Source: Gammaproteobacteria bacterium (GTDB lineage Bacteria; Pseudomonadota; Gammaproteobacteria; Acidithiobacillales; Acidithiobacillaceae). Taken from it: a stretch of DNA of 11,885 nucleotides. The notes beneath the pieces were generated by a model that was not told the DNA's origin, did not search any database, and worked only from the letters and a program-made list of their open reading frames with translations. The translations under genes were made by a program, and so were the position numbers. The stretch spans positions 1-11,885 of the forward strand of contig JAMCRJ010000019.1 of assembly GCA_023381645.1 (NCBI GenBank). Direction: 5' to 3'. Below, piece by piece: positions 1-6,561 of this stretch (position 1 is its first letter; each line of letters opens with the position of its first letter).

Positions 1-2204
1 ACAGTCAGCGGCGCACCGGGATAGAAAGTCGCCGCACTGGCTCCGGTTTGCACATAGTTTTGGCTGATGAGGCCAATATAATGACGATTGAATAGATTCA
101 GGAACTGCAGCCTTGCGGTTAGTTCGCCGACATGCCGTAGCGGTTGATGATAGGCGAAATTCAGATTGGTAATGCAATAGGCCGGCACCGGCTGAGTGTG
201 CAATGAATCCGCATAACGCAGGCCCGTGTATTGAATAAGCGGGCTGACCGTGAATCGGTGATAACGATAACGAAGTCCCAGGGTAGCCAGGAATTTCGGG
301 ACATCGGGGAATTGCAATCCGCTGACGGGAAGAATCGTTTGGCCGTCGGGGATGTCTTGGGTGAAGTAGGCGCGATCATAAGCGGCAGAGCCGAAAATCT
401 GAAGATCATCCAGCGGCTGGACGGCGCCTTGGATTTCCAGACCCCAGGCCTTCCCTACGCCGAGGTTCTGATTATAAAATGCGGAAGTTCCCGGTACATT
501 GATGGGGATGTCCTTATGATCGTAGGTGGTGTAAAACACATCCGGGCGCAGATACCAGCGCGTATGAGTAATGGCCAGACCCAGGGAAAAAGCGTTGGAC
601 GTACCTGGTCGCGTTGTGTTCCAGGCGTTTTGGGCCGCCGATACCGGCATTCCGGACAGCACCAGTTTCGGCCACATCTCCAGAGCAGGACCCCCATTGT
701 CCCGGCTATATGCAGCGGTAAGGCTGACATGCGGCGTGAATCGGTAGACTGCACCGATATAGGGGAGCCATTGATAATCCGTATGGCCATTGATGGTGTA
801 TTTAAATGCCGCATCACGAACCGCCTGGCCGGGTGACACATCTCCTACCCCGCTGCCGTTATAAACACTGAGCGTAGGGATCTGTTCCATTAAATAGCGG
901 ACACCGGCGGTGACCGTCACCGGACCGAATGCTCGCTTCGCCTGAAAATAAGGGCTGTTGAAAACGTTGTTGGATACAGGATTAACCAGCAACGGAGTCC
1001 AGTTGCTGAATCGCAAGCCGTCAGGAGCAATATTGAACGCCTTGACCGCAGTGGGGGGGCCTGGCGGCTGAATGTTTTCGTACCAGTACCCCAGGGAGAA
1101 TTTCGTCTGGGCATAATGAAAATCATATTTGGCCAGGACGCCATACAGATGGTGATTGATACTCCAATAACCAATTTGATTGGGTTTTACTCCCGGAAGT
1201 CCCGTACCCATGGTGTAACCGTTTTCCTGATTGTAAAAAGGCTTTATGAGCAATGTGCCATGGGAACTCGTGCGCCAGCGAATTTCACCCATCAAGGCAT
1301 AGTCCTGAAATTTTTGCTGGTTGTATCCGGAATAATTGAGGCTTTGCGGGTTCGAGTCGTACCCCAGGTTATAATTGGCGCCGAGATTGGATGCCTGAGC
1401 GTAGGTGAGGGGAAGGTAGCTGGCGCCCTTCATGTCGTCGTAGACGGCAAAGAGTTTTGCCGTGAGCCGACGGGTGATCTGCTGGGTGACGCCCAAGGTA
1501 CCGTTGTACCGATAATCCGGGGCGGCTCCATTCCCGCGCCAGGCGTCGGCATGGGCATAGGAGGATGAAATGAAAAACTTGGTGCCGGTGGGCAGCAACC
1601 CAGAGTCCAAACGCATGAAGGTTTTGTGAAAGCCAAAGGAACCGGCGCTTTGGGAGACTTCGCCGCCGAAATGATCCGCCGCCCAGCGAATGTTCCGGTT
1701 GAGATATCCTTCCTGCGTGAATACGGAAATATGCTCTGGCGCGAAAGGGGGTGTCAGGAGGGTGACGCTCCGCAAGTTTTCGCTATCGAATAAAAATTGT
1801 TGGCCCGCTCCCGGATCGATGGCGGAGATGGGAATGCCATCCACGGTGCCGATGGCCCCTTTGATGCTCGTTTCACCACGGATGCTGATGCCCACAGGGC
1901 CGCCACTGGACAAGCCGTATGGGTCCGTTGTCTGCACCATGACCGAGGGTAGTCCACTGACGATGCTATAGACATTGGTCCCACCGGGGCTTTGAAAGAG
2001 GTCGAAGCTGGAGTTGGGGATGGTGGCACCCGTGCCTGCACCCAGGGACGGCAGCACGAGGGGTGTCTGACCGGTCCCCGTTACGGTAATGGCTTGGAGC
2101 TTTGGGGCGTTTGCGCCGTCTTCCGCCCATACGAGGCTCGACTTCATCGTTGCGGCCATTATTAGCGTGTACACCGTGTAATGCACGACGGCTTTGATTT
2201 TCAT
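1..2204 (-). CDS. TonB-dependent outer-membrane receptor, copy 1 (3' end cut by window edge)
   Basis: The frame is open without a stop from the ATG at 2204-2202 to the window edge (734 codons seen). An AGGAG ribosome site lies 5 bases before the ATG. The N-terminus has a signal peptide (basic MKIK start, hydrophobic core, likely cut after VWA at residue 27). A TonB-box-like ITVTG follows at residues 39-43, then a plug domain with the IRGE motif and a long barrel region rich in alternating aromatic residues. The last visible residues match the end of the neighbouring receptor (YPGAPLTV versus YPGAPITV), so only about 8 residues and the stop are missing. The protein would be an outer-membrane active transporter driven by TonB-ExbBD. 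Its substrate cannot be read from sequence. It is a clear paralogue of the gene at 2298-4562 and probably cotranscribed with it. Confidence is high for the family and low for the substrate. Confidence 0.93.
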   Translation of the reverse strand, partial: MKIKAVVHYTVYTLIMAATMKSSLVWAEDGANAPKLQAITVTGTGQTPLVLPSLGAGTGATIPNSSFDLFQSPGGTNVYSIVSGLPSVMVQTTDPYGLSSGGPVGISIRGETSIKGAIGTVDGIPISAIDPGAGQQFLFDSENLRSVTLLTPPFAPEHISVFTQEGYLNRNIRWAADHFGGEVSQSAGSFGFHKTFMRLDSGLLPTGTKFFISSSYAHADAWRGNGAAPDYRYNGTLGVTQQITRRLTAKLFAVYDDMKGASYLPLTYAQASNLGANYNLGYDSNPQSLNYSGYNQQKFQDYALMGEIRWRTSSHGTLLIKPFYNQENGYTMGTGLPGVKPNQIGYWSINHHLYGVLAKYDFHYAQTKFSLGYWYENIQPPGPPTAVKAFNIAPDGLRFSNWTPLLVNPVSNNVFNSPYFQAKRAFGPVTVTAGVRYLMEQIPTLSVYNGSGVGDVSPGQAVRDAAFKYTINGHTDYQWLPYIGAVYRFTPHVSLTAAYSRDNGGPALEMWPKLVLSGMPVSAAQNAWNTTRPGTSNAFSLGLAITHTRWYLRPDVFYTTYDHKDIPINVPGTSAFYNQNLGVGKAWGLEIQGAVQPLDDLQIFGSAAYDRAYFTQDIPDGQTILPVSGLQFPDVPKFLATLGLRYRYHRFTVSPLIQYTGLRYADSLHTQPVPAYCITNLNFAYHQPLRHVGELTARLQFLNLFNRHYIGLISQNYVQTGASAATFYPGAPLT

Positions 2205-2297
2205 GACGGCTCCTGATCCAACCTATCTTGGATATGTACGAAATGGACGCGTTTTGGTGGAGCCACGCGGTTGCGATAGTTGATCCATAACGCGCCT
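2205..2297 (-). other. Intercistronic gap between the two receptor genes
   Basis: This 93-base gap separates the stop of receptor 2 from the start of receptor 1. It contains a short inverted repeat (2216-2233) directly before the ribosome site of receptor 1. I see no convincing -24/-12 promoter, no TGT-N10-ACA site, and no GC stem followed by a T run. Read-through from the upstream receptor gene is therefore the simplest reading. Confidence 0.5.
2216..2233 (-). repeat. Small inverted repeat before receptor 1 ribosome site
   Basis: ATCCAA (2216-2221) and TTGGAT (2228-2233) are perfect reverse complements around a 6-base loop. The hairpin would end two bases before the AGGAG ribosome site of the receptor at 2204. 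It could tune translation or protect the mRNA between the two receptor cistrons, or be chance. Confidence 0.4.
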
Positions 2298-4562
2298 CTA
2301 AAAACGTAGCCCTATCGTCCCGGCGACGGTGATGGGCGCGCCGGGATAGAAACTGGCACCGCCAGATGCCGCGGTGCTGAAATAGCTGCTGTCGATGAGG
2401 CCGATATAGTGGCGGTTGAAGAGATTCAGGATACTCAGATTCACAGTCAGCTCGCCCACATGGGTAATCCGCCGGTGATAACCCATGTTCAGGTTGGCCA
2501 GCAGATAGCCCGGCAAGGGTTGGGTATGCAGGGTATCCGCATAGCGGCTCCCCATATACTGCAATGTGGGCGCAATACTGAACCGGCCATATTCGTATAA
2601 TGCACCCAGACTACCAATGAAGCGTGGCGTGTCAGGAAACTGCAAGCCAGTGACGGGCAAGAAAGCGCCACTGCCGGTACGCAGATCCTGAGTGAAATAG
2701 GCGCGGTCATAGGCCAAGTTACTGAACACGGACAGCCGATGCCAGAGCTTGGCTCCGGCCGCCAGTTCAAAGCCCCAGGCGCGACCCACGCCCGCGTTCT
2801 GATCGTAGCTGATACCCACCAACGGGTCGTAGGCATTCACATATTTATTGCGATAGGTGGCGTAAAAAAAGGTGGGATTCACATACCACGCCGCTTCGTG
2901 CCATTTGAGCCCCAGACTGAAGCTGTTGGAGGTTTCCGGCGCCAGTTGATCCCAGGCACGCTGCGCGGTCACCCCAGCCTTTTGAAAAGCAGCAATGTTC
3001 ATTTGTACGGAGGGCCAATTGTTGAAGGCGGGAGCACCATTATTGCGACCATAGGCAAAGACCGCATCCAGGTCTGGGTTGACTGCATAAACCGCCGAAA
3101 AATAAGGTAGCCATTGATAGAAGGTTCTACCCTCCACACTGCGGGCTGGATTGATGGAGGTGGCCAGATTCAAGGCATTGGCATAGGATGCGTCAGGAAT
3201 CCCCGCGGTATTGTAGACGCTGAAGGACGGCGTTTGCTCCATCAGATAACGAGCGCCTGCTGTAAACGTTACGGGACCGACCCTCCGCCGCCATTGGAAA
3301 TAGGGACTGTTGAAGACGTGGTCCGCCGTAGCGCGTGCCAAGAGGCCATAACCGCCAAAAACGGGCTGGCCGTTGACCAGACGATAAATCTTGAAATCCG
3401 TGGGGGGTCCGGGAGGAGTTAGATTTTCAAACCAGTAACCAACTGAAAAGTGATTACCATTCCATTGGGTATCGTATTGGGCCACCACGCCATAGAGAGA
3501 ATGGTCGATGACCCAATCTCGCAAACCTGGTTTACCCCCGAGGTTATCCAACCCCTGCAGGTAATAGCCGTTTTCCTGGCTGTAGAAGGGCTTGATAACG
3601 AGTGTGTTCTGATCATCGGGATGCCAGTTGAGTTCCCCGAATACCGCGTAATCCTGGAATTTCTGCCGGTTATATCCGTAATAATTCACGTCGTTGGCGG
3701 CATTCCCGGTGAGTGCGCTGTTATAGCCAAGGTTGTAGTACTGCCCCAGATTGCTGGCTTGGGTATACGTCAGAGGCAGATAATTATTCTCCTTCATGGA
3801 ACCGTAGGCTGCATAAACCTTGGCGCTCAGGGTACGGCCTAAATCCTGGCTGATGCCGATCTCACCGTTATAGCGATAGTCCGGTGATGCGCCCGGGCCG
3901 CGCCACTGATCCGCATGGGTATAGGATCCGGAGATGAAGACGCGGGTGCCGGTAGGCAAGGTACCCGAGTCCAGCCGGATGAAGCTGCGATGAAAATTAT
4001 AGGATCCAAAGCTCTGATCCACTTCGCCGCCAAACTTGGCCCTGGGCCAGAGCACATTGCTGTTGAGATAGCCCTGGGTGGTGAATACGGCCAGTTTGTC
4101 CGACGGAAAGGGCGGTGACAACAGCGTGACACTGCGGATGTTTTCCATGTCGAACAGAAACTGTTCGCCGGGGCCGGGGTTGACGGCGGACAGGGGTAAT
4201 CCCTCAACCGTGCCGATCCCTCCGTGGGGATTGCGCTCCCCCCGGATGCGTATACCCTTGTTGCCGCCTGGCACGTTGGCCAGACCGTAGGGATCCGGGT
4301 TCTGGGCCATGACCGACGGCAGAAGGGAGACGGCGGCGTACGGATTGGTCTGCCCTGCTCCACCGAGAATGTCCAATGCATGGCCGCTGATGGTAGCCCC
4401 CTGCTCAGCGCCGCTCGCAGGGCTTTCCAGGGTATTTTTCTGATGCCCCTCCACGGTCACGGTGCCGAGTTTTGGCAGGGCGCTATCGGCGTCGGCGGAC
4501 GGGACGCAGGCCAAAACGCTGGCTACGGACATATATAATGCAGTGCGCGCAAAATGCTGCAT
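2298..4562 (-). CDS. TonB-dependent outer-membrane receptor, copy 2 (complete)
   Basis: This is a complete 754-residue TonB-dependent receptor of normal family length. An AGGAG ribosome site lies 6 bases before the ATG. Residues 1 to about 26 form a signal peptide (cut probably after ADA). A TonB-box-like VTVEG follows at about 35-39, then a plug domain to roughly residue 170 with the motifs GIRIRGE and GTVEGLPLS. The remainder is a beta-barrel ending in the C-terminal aromatic LRF expected of outer-membrane barrels. The gene starts 10 bases after the globin stop, which suggests one transcript driven from the promoter at 5329-5345. Copy 1 lies just downstream; the two share stretches such as LNLFNRHYIGLI and most of a 22-residue run around YLPLTY. 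The transported ligand is unknown. Metal chelates, siderophores, heme or molybdate complexes are all possible. Confidence 0.95.
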   Translation of the reverse strand: MQHFARTALYMSVASVLACVPSADADSALPKLGTVTVEGHQKNTLESPASGAEQGATISGHALDILGGAGQTNPYAAVSLLPSVMAQNPDPYGLANVPGGNKGIRIRGERNPHGGIGTVEGLPLSAVNPGPGEQFLFDMENIRSVTLLSPPFPSDKLAVFTTQGYLNSNVLWPRAKFGGEVDQSFGSYNFHRSFIRLDSGTLPTGTRVFISGSYTHADQWRGPGASPDYRYNGEIGISQDLGRTLSAKVYAAYGSMKENNYLPLTYTQASNLGQYYNLGYNSALTGNAANDVNYYGYNRQKFQDYAVFGELNWHPDDQNTLVIKPFYSQENGYYLQGLDNLGGKPGLRDWVIDHSLYGVVAQYDTQWNGNHFSVGYWFENLTPPGPPTDFKIYRLVNGQPVFGGYGLLARATADHVFNSPYFQWRRRVGPVTFTAGARYLMEQTPSFSVYNTAGIPDASYANALNLATSINPARSVEGRTFYQWLPYFSAVYAVNPDLDAVFAYGRNNGAPAFNNWPSVQMNIAAFQKAGVTAQRAWDQLAPETSNSFSLGLKWHEAAWYVNPTFFYATYRNKYVNAYDPLVGISYDQNAGVGRAWGFELAAGAKLWHRLSVFSNLAYDRAYFTQDLRTGSGAFLPVTGLQFPDTPRFIGSLGALYEYGRFSIAPTLQYMGSRYADTLHTQPLPGYLLANLNMGYHRRITHVGELTVNLSILNLFNRHYIGLIDSSYFSTAASGGASFYPGAPITVAGTIGLRF

Positions 4563-4572
4563 GGCTCTCTCC

Positions 4573-5184
4573 TCAGGCCAACTGTTCGGCGATATGGCTG
4601 AAGGGCACCCGCACCGGTTCCGCGAAGGTGGTGCGGCGGTTGATCATGCGGATGGACAGGGATTCCACCCAGCGCCAGTATTCCTCCGCCACCTCCAGCG
4701 GGAATGCGACATTGCGCAGGGCCTGTATGTAGAGATCCAGCCAGAGTTCACGGTCCTTCTCTCGGATGGTGAAAGGAAAGTGCCGTTCGCGCAGATGGGG
4801 ATGACCTTTGCGTTCCGTATACAACTTCGGCCCACCGCAGACCTCTGCATGGAAATCCGCTGTCAATTCCACGGCCTTCCAGAAGTGCTTTTCATTGCTG
4901 CCAAAGATGGGCTGGAGCGGACTGTGCCAGATGAGCCGGTGATGCTCCACGACCAGTTCCCGGACTTTTTCCACCCCGGCCACCCGCGCTACCCGGCTGG
5001 TGGGAAAAATCACTTCGGGAAACCGCATATCGGTAACGGCGGGGCGCACCATGGATTCCTCCTCCCCAAAATGACGGATATCCAGCGTCTCCGAGCCGGG
5101 GCAGTGCGGACCCTGTTCCGAGAGGACAGCATCATTGTGAACGGACAACTTCAGGACGGCAGAACTTTCCTGTTCCATATTCAT
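4573..5184 (-). CDS. Group II truncated-hemoglobin-like protein with N-terminal extension
   Basis: This 203-residue protein has a globin-like half from about residue 62 to 183. It carries the group II truncated-hemoglobin signature: GGP (117-119), YTERKGHP (122-129), the R-x-R-H segment with the likely proximal heme histidine H135, and the G8-type tryptophan W148 in the DRELWL segment. F94 fits position CD1. Truncated hemoglobins bind heme and handle O2 or NO in the cytoplasm. The usual length is 120-150 residues; here about 60 extra N-terminal residues contain several His and a GPHCPG segment of unknown role. Where group II proteins normally have Tyr/Phe at B10, the sequence reads EHHRL, so His82 may stand there. 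The start is supported by GGAGG six bases before the ATG. It is the first gene of the leftward set behind a sigma-54/NifA-type promoter. I see no signal peptide. Confidence 0.85.
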   Translation of the reverse strand: MNMEQESSAVLKLSVHNDAVLSEQGPHCPGSETLDIRHFGEEESMVRPAVTDMRFPEVIFPTSRVARVAGVEKVRELVVEHHRLIWHSPLQPIFGSNEKHFWKAVELTADFHAEVCGGPKLYTERKGHPHLRERHFPFTIREKDRELWLDLYIQALRNVAFPLEVAEEYWRWVESLSIRMINRRTTFAEPVRVPFSHIAEQLA

Positions 5185-5273
5185 TTTCCCCCTCCATATA
5201 TAGCCGGATATGACGCATGGCGCGCATCCCCAGCGAAACCGAACCGAGACAGCAGAAGCATGCCCCGAATGTG

Positions 5274-5303
5274 ATATAGTTGTCCGAATATAGCTCCGTC
5301 CGA
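5274..5303. repeat. Imperfect tandem repeat in globin leader
   Basis: Two adjoining copies read ATATAGTTGTCCGA (5274-5287) and ATATAGCTCCGTCCGA (5288-5303) on the plus strand. They share ATATAG at one end and GTCCGA at the other, and differ by a 2-base insertion and a few changes. A looser third relative, ATATAGCCGGA, lies at 5198-5208 beside the globin ribosome site. They fall inside the predicted 5' leader. A regulator site or an mRNA element are both possible. Confidence 0.45.
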
Positions 5304-5312
5304 TAGGGACGG
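5296..5312 (-). other. Perfect stem-loop near the 5' end of the globin mRNA
   Basis: CCGTCC (5296-5301) and GGACGG (5307-5312) form a perfect 6-bp stem with a 5-base loop. With the predicted start near 5318 it would occupy about +7 to +23 of the leftward transcript. It could be a 5' mRNA-stabilising hairpin or a palindromic operator just after the start site. No T run follows, so it is not a classical terminator. Confidence 0.5.
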
Positions 5313-5328
5313 CAACAACGACACATCA

Positions 5329-5345
5329 AGCAATAATGGTGCCAA
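5329..5345 (-). promoter_or_regulatory. Sigma-54 (-24/-12) promoter for the globin-receptor genes
   Basis: Read on the minus strand the site is TTGGCAC-CATTA-TTGCT. The -24 element TGGCAC and the -12 element TTGCT match the RpoN consensus, and the spacing between GG (5343-5342) and GC (5331-5330) is exactly 10 bases. The predicted transcription start is near 5318, giving a leader of about 134 bases before the globin ATG. A NifA-type site centred near 5407 lies about 90 bases upstream of that start, the usual distance for RpoN-dependent activation. Confidence 0.85.
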
Positions 5346-5348
5346 TGA

Positions 5349-5375
5349 ATAACCATAATATCATCATGTGGTTAT
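5349..5375. repeat. 7-bp dyad just upstream of the globin -24 box
   Basis: ATAACCA (5349-5355) and TGGTTAT (5369-5375) are perfect reverse complements separated by 13 AT-rich bases. The dyad ends only 4 bases from the -24 element and lies between that promoter and the NifA-type site at 5400-5415. That is where a bending protein (IHF-like) or a second regulator could bind. No good IHF consensus match was found there. Confidence 0.45.
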
Positions 5376-5399
5376 ATCTTTTCGTCCTGTAAGAGGTCC

Positions 5400-5415
5400 T
5401 GTAGGAGATTGAACA
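5400..5415. promoter_or_regulatory. NifA upstream activator sequence (UAS A)
   Basis: TGT (5400-5402), ten bases, ACA (5413-5415): an exact match to the NifA binding consensus TGT-N10-ACA. The site is symmetric, so orientation is not fixed. It is centred about 90 bases upstream of the predicted globin transcript start and about 246 bases upstream of the fixA start, so it fits the leftward promoter best. A near-match with ACC in place of ACA starts 19 bases further on (5419-5434). Confidence 0.75.
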
Positions 5416-5534
5416 TCTTGTACGCTTTGTTACCGCTTGCGTGCCCGGGCCTCATCAAACCGGCGGTGCCGGACAAATTCTGTCGCGAATCCGGCCGGGA
5501 TCCACTCGAGCCAGCCGTGATAAAGCATGCATTT

Positions 5535-5550
5535 TGTCGCAAAGCCTACA
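5535..5550. promoter_or_regulatory. NifA upstream activator sequence (UAS B)
   Basis: TGT (5535-5537), ten bases, ACA (5548-5550): a second exact match to the NifA consensus. Its centre is about 111 bases before the predicted fixA transcription start at about 5654, a typical activator distance. With UAS A it makes a symmetric arrangement in which each divergent promoter has its own site. Confidence 0.78.
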
Positions 5551-5600
5551 TCCGCTGCTTGCGTTGTTTTTCTGGTGCAATTTAGCCAAAAGGCTGTTTA

Positions 5601-5617
5601 TCTTGAAATTAACAAGA
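5601..5617. repeat. TCTTG/CAAGA dyad upstream of fixA promoter
   Basis: TCTTG (5601-5605) and CAAGA (5613-5617) are inverted around seven AT-rich bases and end 10 bases before the -24 element of the fixA promoter. The overlapping 5599-5611 stretch resembles an IHF site (TATC..., then TTA at the right spacing) with two mismatches. Function is uncertain. Confidence 0.35.
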
Positions 5618-5627
5618 CAGCCGTATC

Positions 5628-5643
5628 TGGAATGAAGATTGCT
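5628..5643 (+). promoter_or_regulatory. Candidate sigma-54 (-24/-12) promoter for fixABCX
   Basis: TGGAATG-AAGA-TTGCT has GG (5629-5630) and GC (5641-5642) separated by exactly 10 bases. The -12 box is a perfect TTGCT; the -24 box is TGGAAT rather than TGGCAC, so two of six positions differ. The predicted start is near 5654, leaving a leader of about 46 bases to the fixA ATG. The NifA-type site at 5535-5550 lies at the right distance upstream. The weaker -24 box makes this less certain than the leftward promoter. Confidence 0.65.
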
Positions 5644-5699
5644 TGGATCAGGGCAACAGCATCTTCAGATCACCGACAGGTCGGTAACAGGAGTACACC

Positions 5700-6542
5700 A
5701 TGCACATTGTCGTCTGTATCAAACAGGTTCCCGACAGCGCCCAGATCCGGGTGCATCCGGTCACCAACACCATCATGCGGCAGGGTGTACCCGCCATCAT
5801 CAACCCCTTCGACGTTTTTGCCATCGAAGAGGCCTTGCGCCTCAAGGACCGCTTCGGTGGACGAGTCACCGTGCTGACCATGGGGCCACCCCAAGCGGAA
5901 GACGCACTGCGCAAGGCCATCGCCTATGGTGCCGACGACGTGATACTCCTGACCGACCGCGCCTTCGCCGGTGCCGACACCCTGGCAACCTCCTTTGCCC
6001 TGGCACAGACCATCCGCAAAATTGGTGAGGAACATCCCGTAGATCTGGTGTTTACAGGCAAGCAGACCATTGACGGCGATACCGCACAGGTGGGACCTGG
6101 CGTTGCCAGGCGCCTGGGCCTGCAACTCCTCACCTATGTTTCCGCGATCGATACGCTGGACCTTGCGGAACGCAGCATTACCGTACGGCGCCGTTCCGAA
6201 GGTGGTGTACAGGTGATCCGGACCCGCCTGCCCGCCCTGATCACCATGCTGGAGGGTAGCAACCAGATCCGCTTCGCCGGCATGGATGATATGTTTCGCT
6301 CGGCCCGCTTTGAGGTGCCGAAATGGAATAAAGAGCGCGCCGGCATTGAGGATGTCAGCAAAATCGGCCTCAAGGGCTCGCCCACGGTGGTCAGCAAGAT
6401 ATTCACCCCCAAGCCCCGGGCGGTGAAAGCACAGATGATCGGCGCCGATCTGGACGCCGACGGCACCGCCAACGCCATCCTGGATATTCTCAGCAGCCAG
6501 CACCCGCGCCTGGCGCAGGAACTCGGCCTGATCACCCCATAA
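5700..6542 (+). CDS. fixA: FixA, electron-transfer flavoprotein beta-type subunit
   Basis: The 280-residue product is the ETF-beta-like subunit of FixABCX. The N-terminus [18 protein letters not shown] and the following [16 protein letters not shown] are typical of Fix[16 protein letters not shown] nucleotide-binding stretch lies near residues 119-133, and the ETF-beta signature region with [10 protein letters not shown] begins near residue 170. FixA pairs with FixB to hold FAD and take electrons from NADH. In this family the complex bifurcates them, one to quinone through FixC/FixX and one to a low-potential ferredoxin or flavodoxin that serves nitrogenase. AGGAG lies 6 bases before the ATG. 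It is the first gene of the rightward operon, behind the NifA/sigma-54-type signals. Confidence 0.96.
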   Translation: MHIVVCIKQVPDSAQIRVHPVTNTIMRQGVPAIINPFDVFAIEEALRLKDRFGGRVTVLTMGPPQAEDALRKAIAYGADDVILLTDRAFAGADTLATSFALAQTIRKIGEEHPVDLVFTGKQTIDGDTAQVGPGVARRLGLQLLTYVSAIDTLDLAERSITVRRRSEGGVQVIRTRLPALITMLEGSNQIRFAGMDDMFRSARFEVPKWNKERAGIEDVSKIGLKGSPTVVSKIFTPKPRAVKAQMIGADLDADGTANAILDILSSQHPRLAQELGLITP

Positions 6543-6561
6543 ACGCACAAGGAGCATTCGC

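Larger units (their letters stand above)
5185..5699. promoter_or_regulatory. Divergent nif-type control region between the globin and fixA
   Basis: This 515-base gene-free region separates the divergent globin and fixA genes. From left to right it holds: the roughly 134-base leader of the globin transcript, with tandem repeats (5274-5303) and a perfect stem-loop (5296-5312); a leftward -24/-12 promoter (5329-5345); a 7-bp dyad (5349-5375); a NifA-type site (5400-5415); a one-mismatch site (TGT-N10-ACC, 5419-5434); a GC-rich stretch with a CCGGC/GCCGG repeat (5460-5472); a second NifA-type site (5535-5550); a TCTTG/CAAGA dyad (5601-5617); and a rightward -24/-12 promoter (5628-5643). I see no credible gene in it. 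Confidence 0.8.

Noticed and set aside
1..2204. Apparent fragmentation of the left-hand receptor into several short minus-strand reading frames, suggesting a pseudogene.
   Set aside because: Translating the minus strand from the ATG at 2204 gives one uninterrupted frame to the window edge with receptor motifs throughout. The short frames are other-frame shadows.
4462..5274. Plus-strand open frame (270 codons) opposite the globin.
   Set aside because: The minus strand encodes a recognisable globin with a strong ribosome site and promoter. The plus-strand translation has no recognisable features.
5132..5356. 74-codon minus-strand frame beginning upstream of the -24/-12 promoter.
   Set aside because: Its start lies upstream of the predicted transcript start and it overlaps the globin start in another frame without a good ribosome site.
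5573..5586. Second sigma-54-like sequence before fixA (CTGGTGCAATTTAGC).
   Set aside because: GG and GC are separated by 9 bases rather than the required 10, and the -12 box reads TAGC. The site at 5628-5643 fits better.
5601..5617. Possible FNR/FixK box (TTGAA-ATT-AACAA).
   Set aside because: The half-sites are 3 bases apart rather than 4 and each deviates from TTGAT/ATCAA, so it is listed only as a dyad.
5441..5877. Two short plus-strand frames (5441-5635 and 5527-5877) in the control region and early fixA.
   Set aside because: They lack ribosome sites and overlap the NifA site, the -24/-12 promoter or fixA in another frame.
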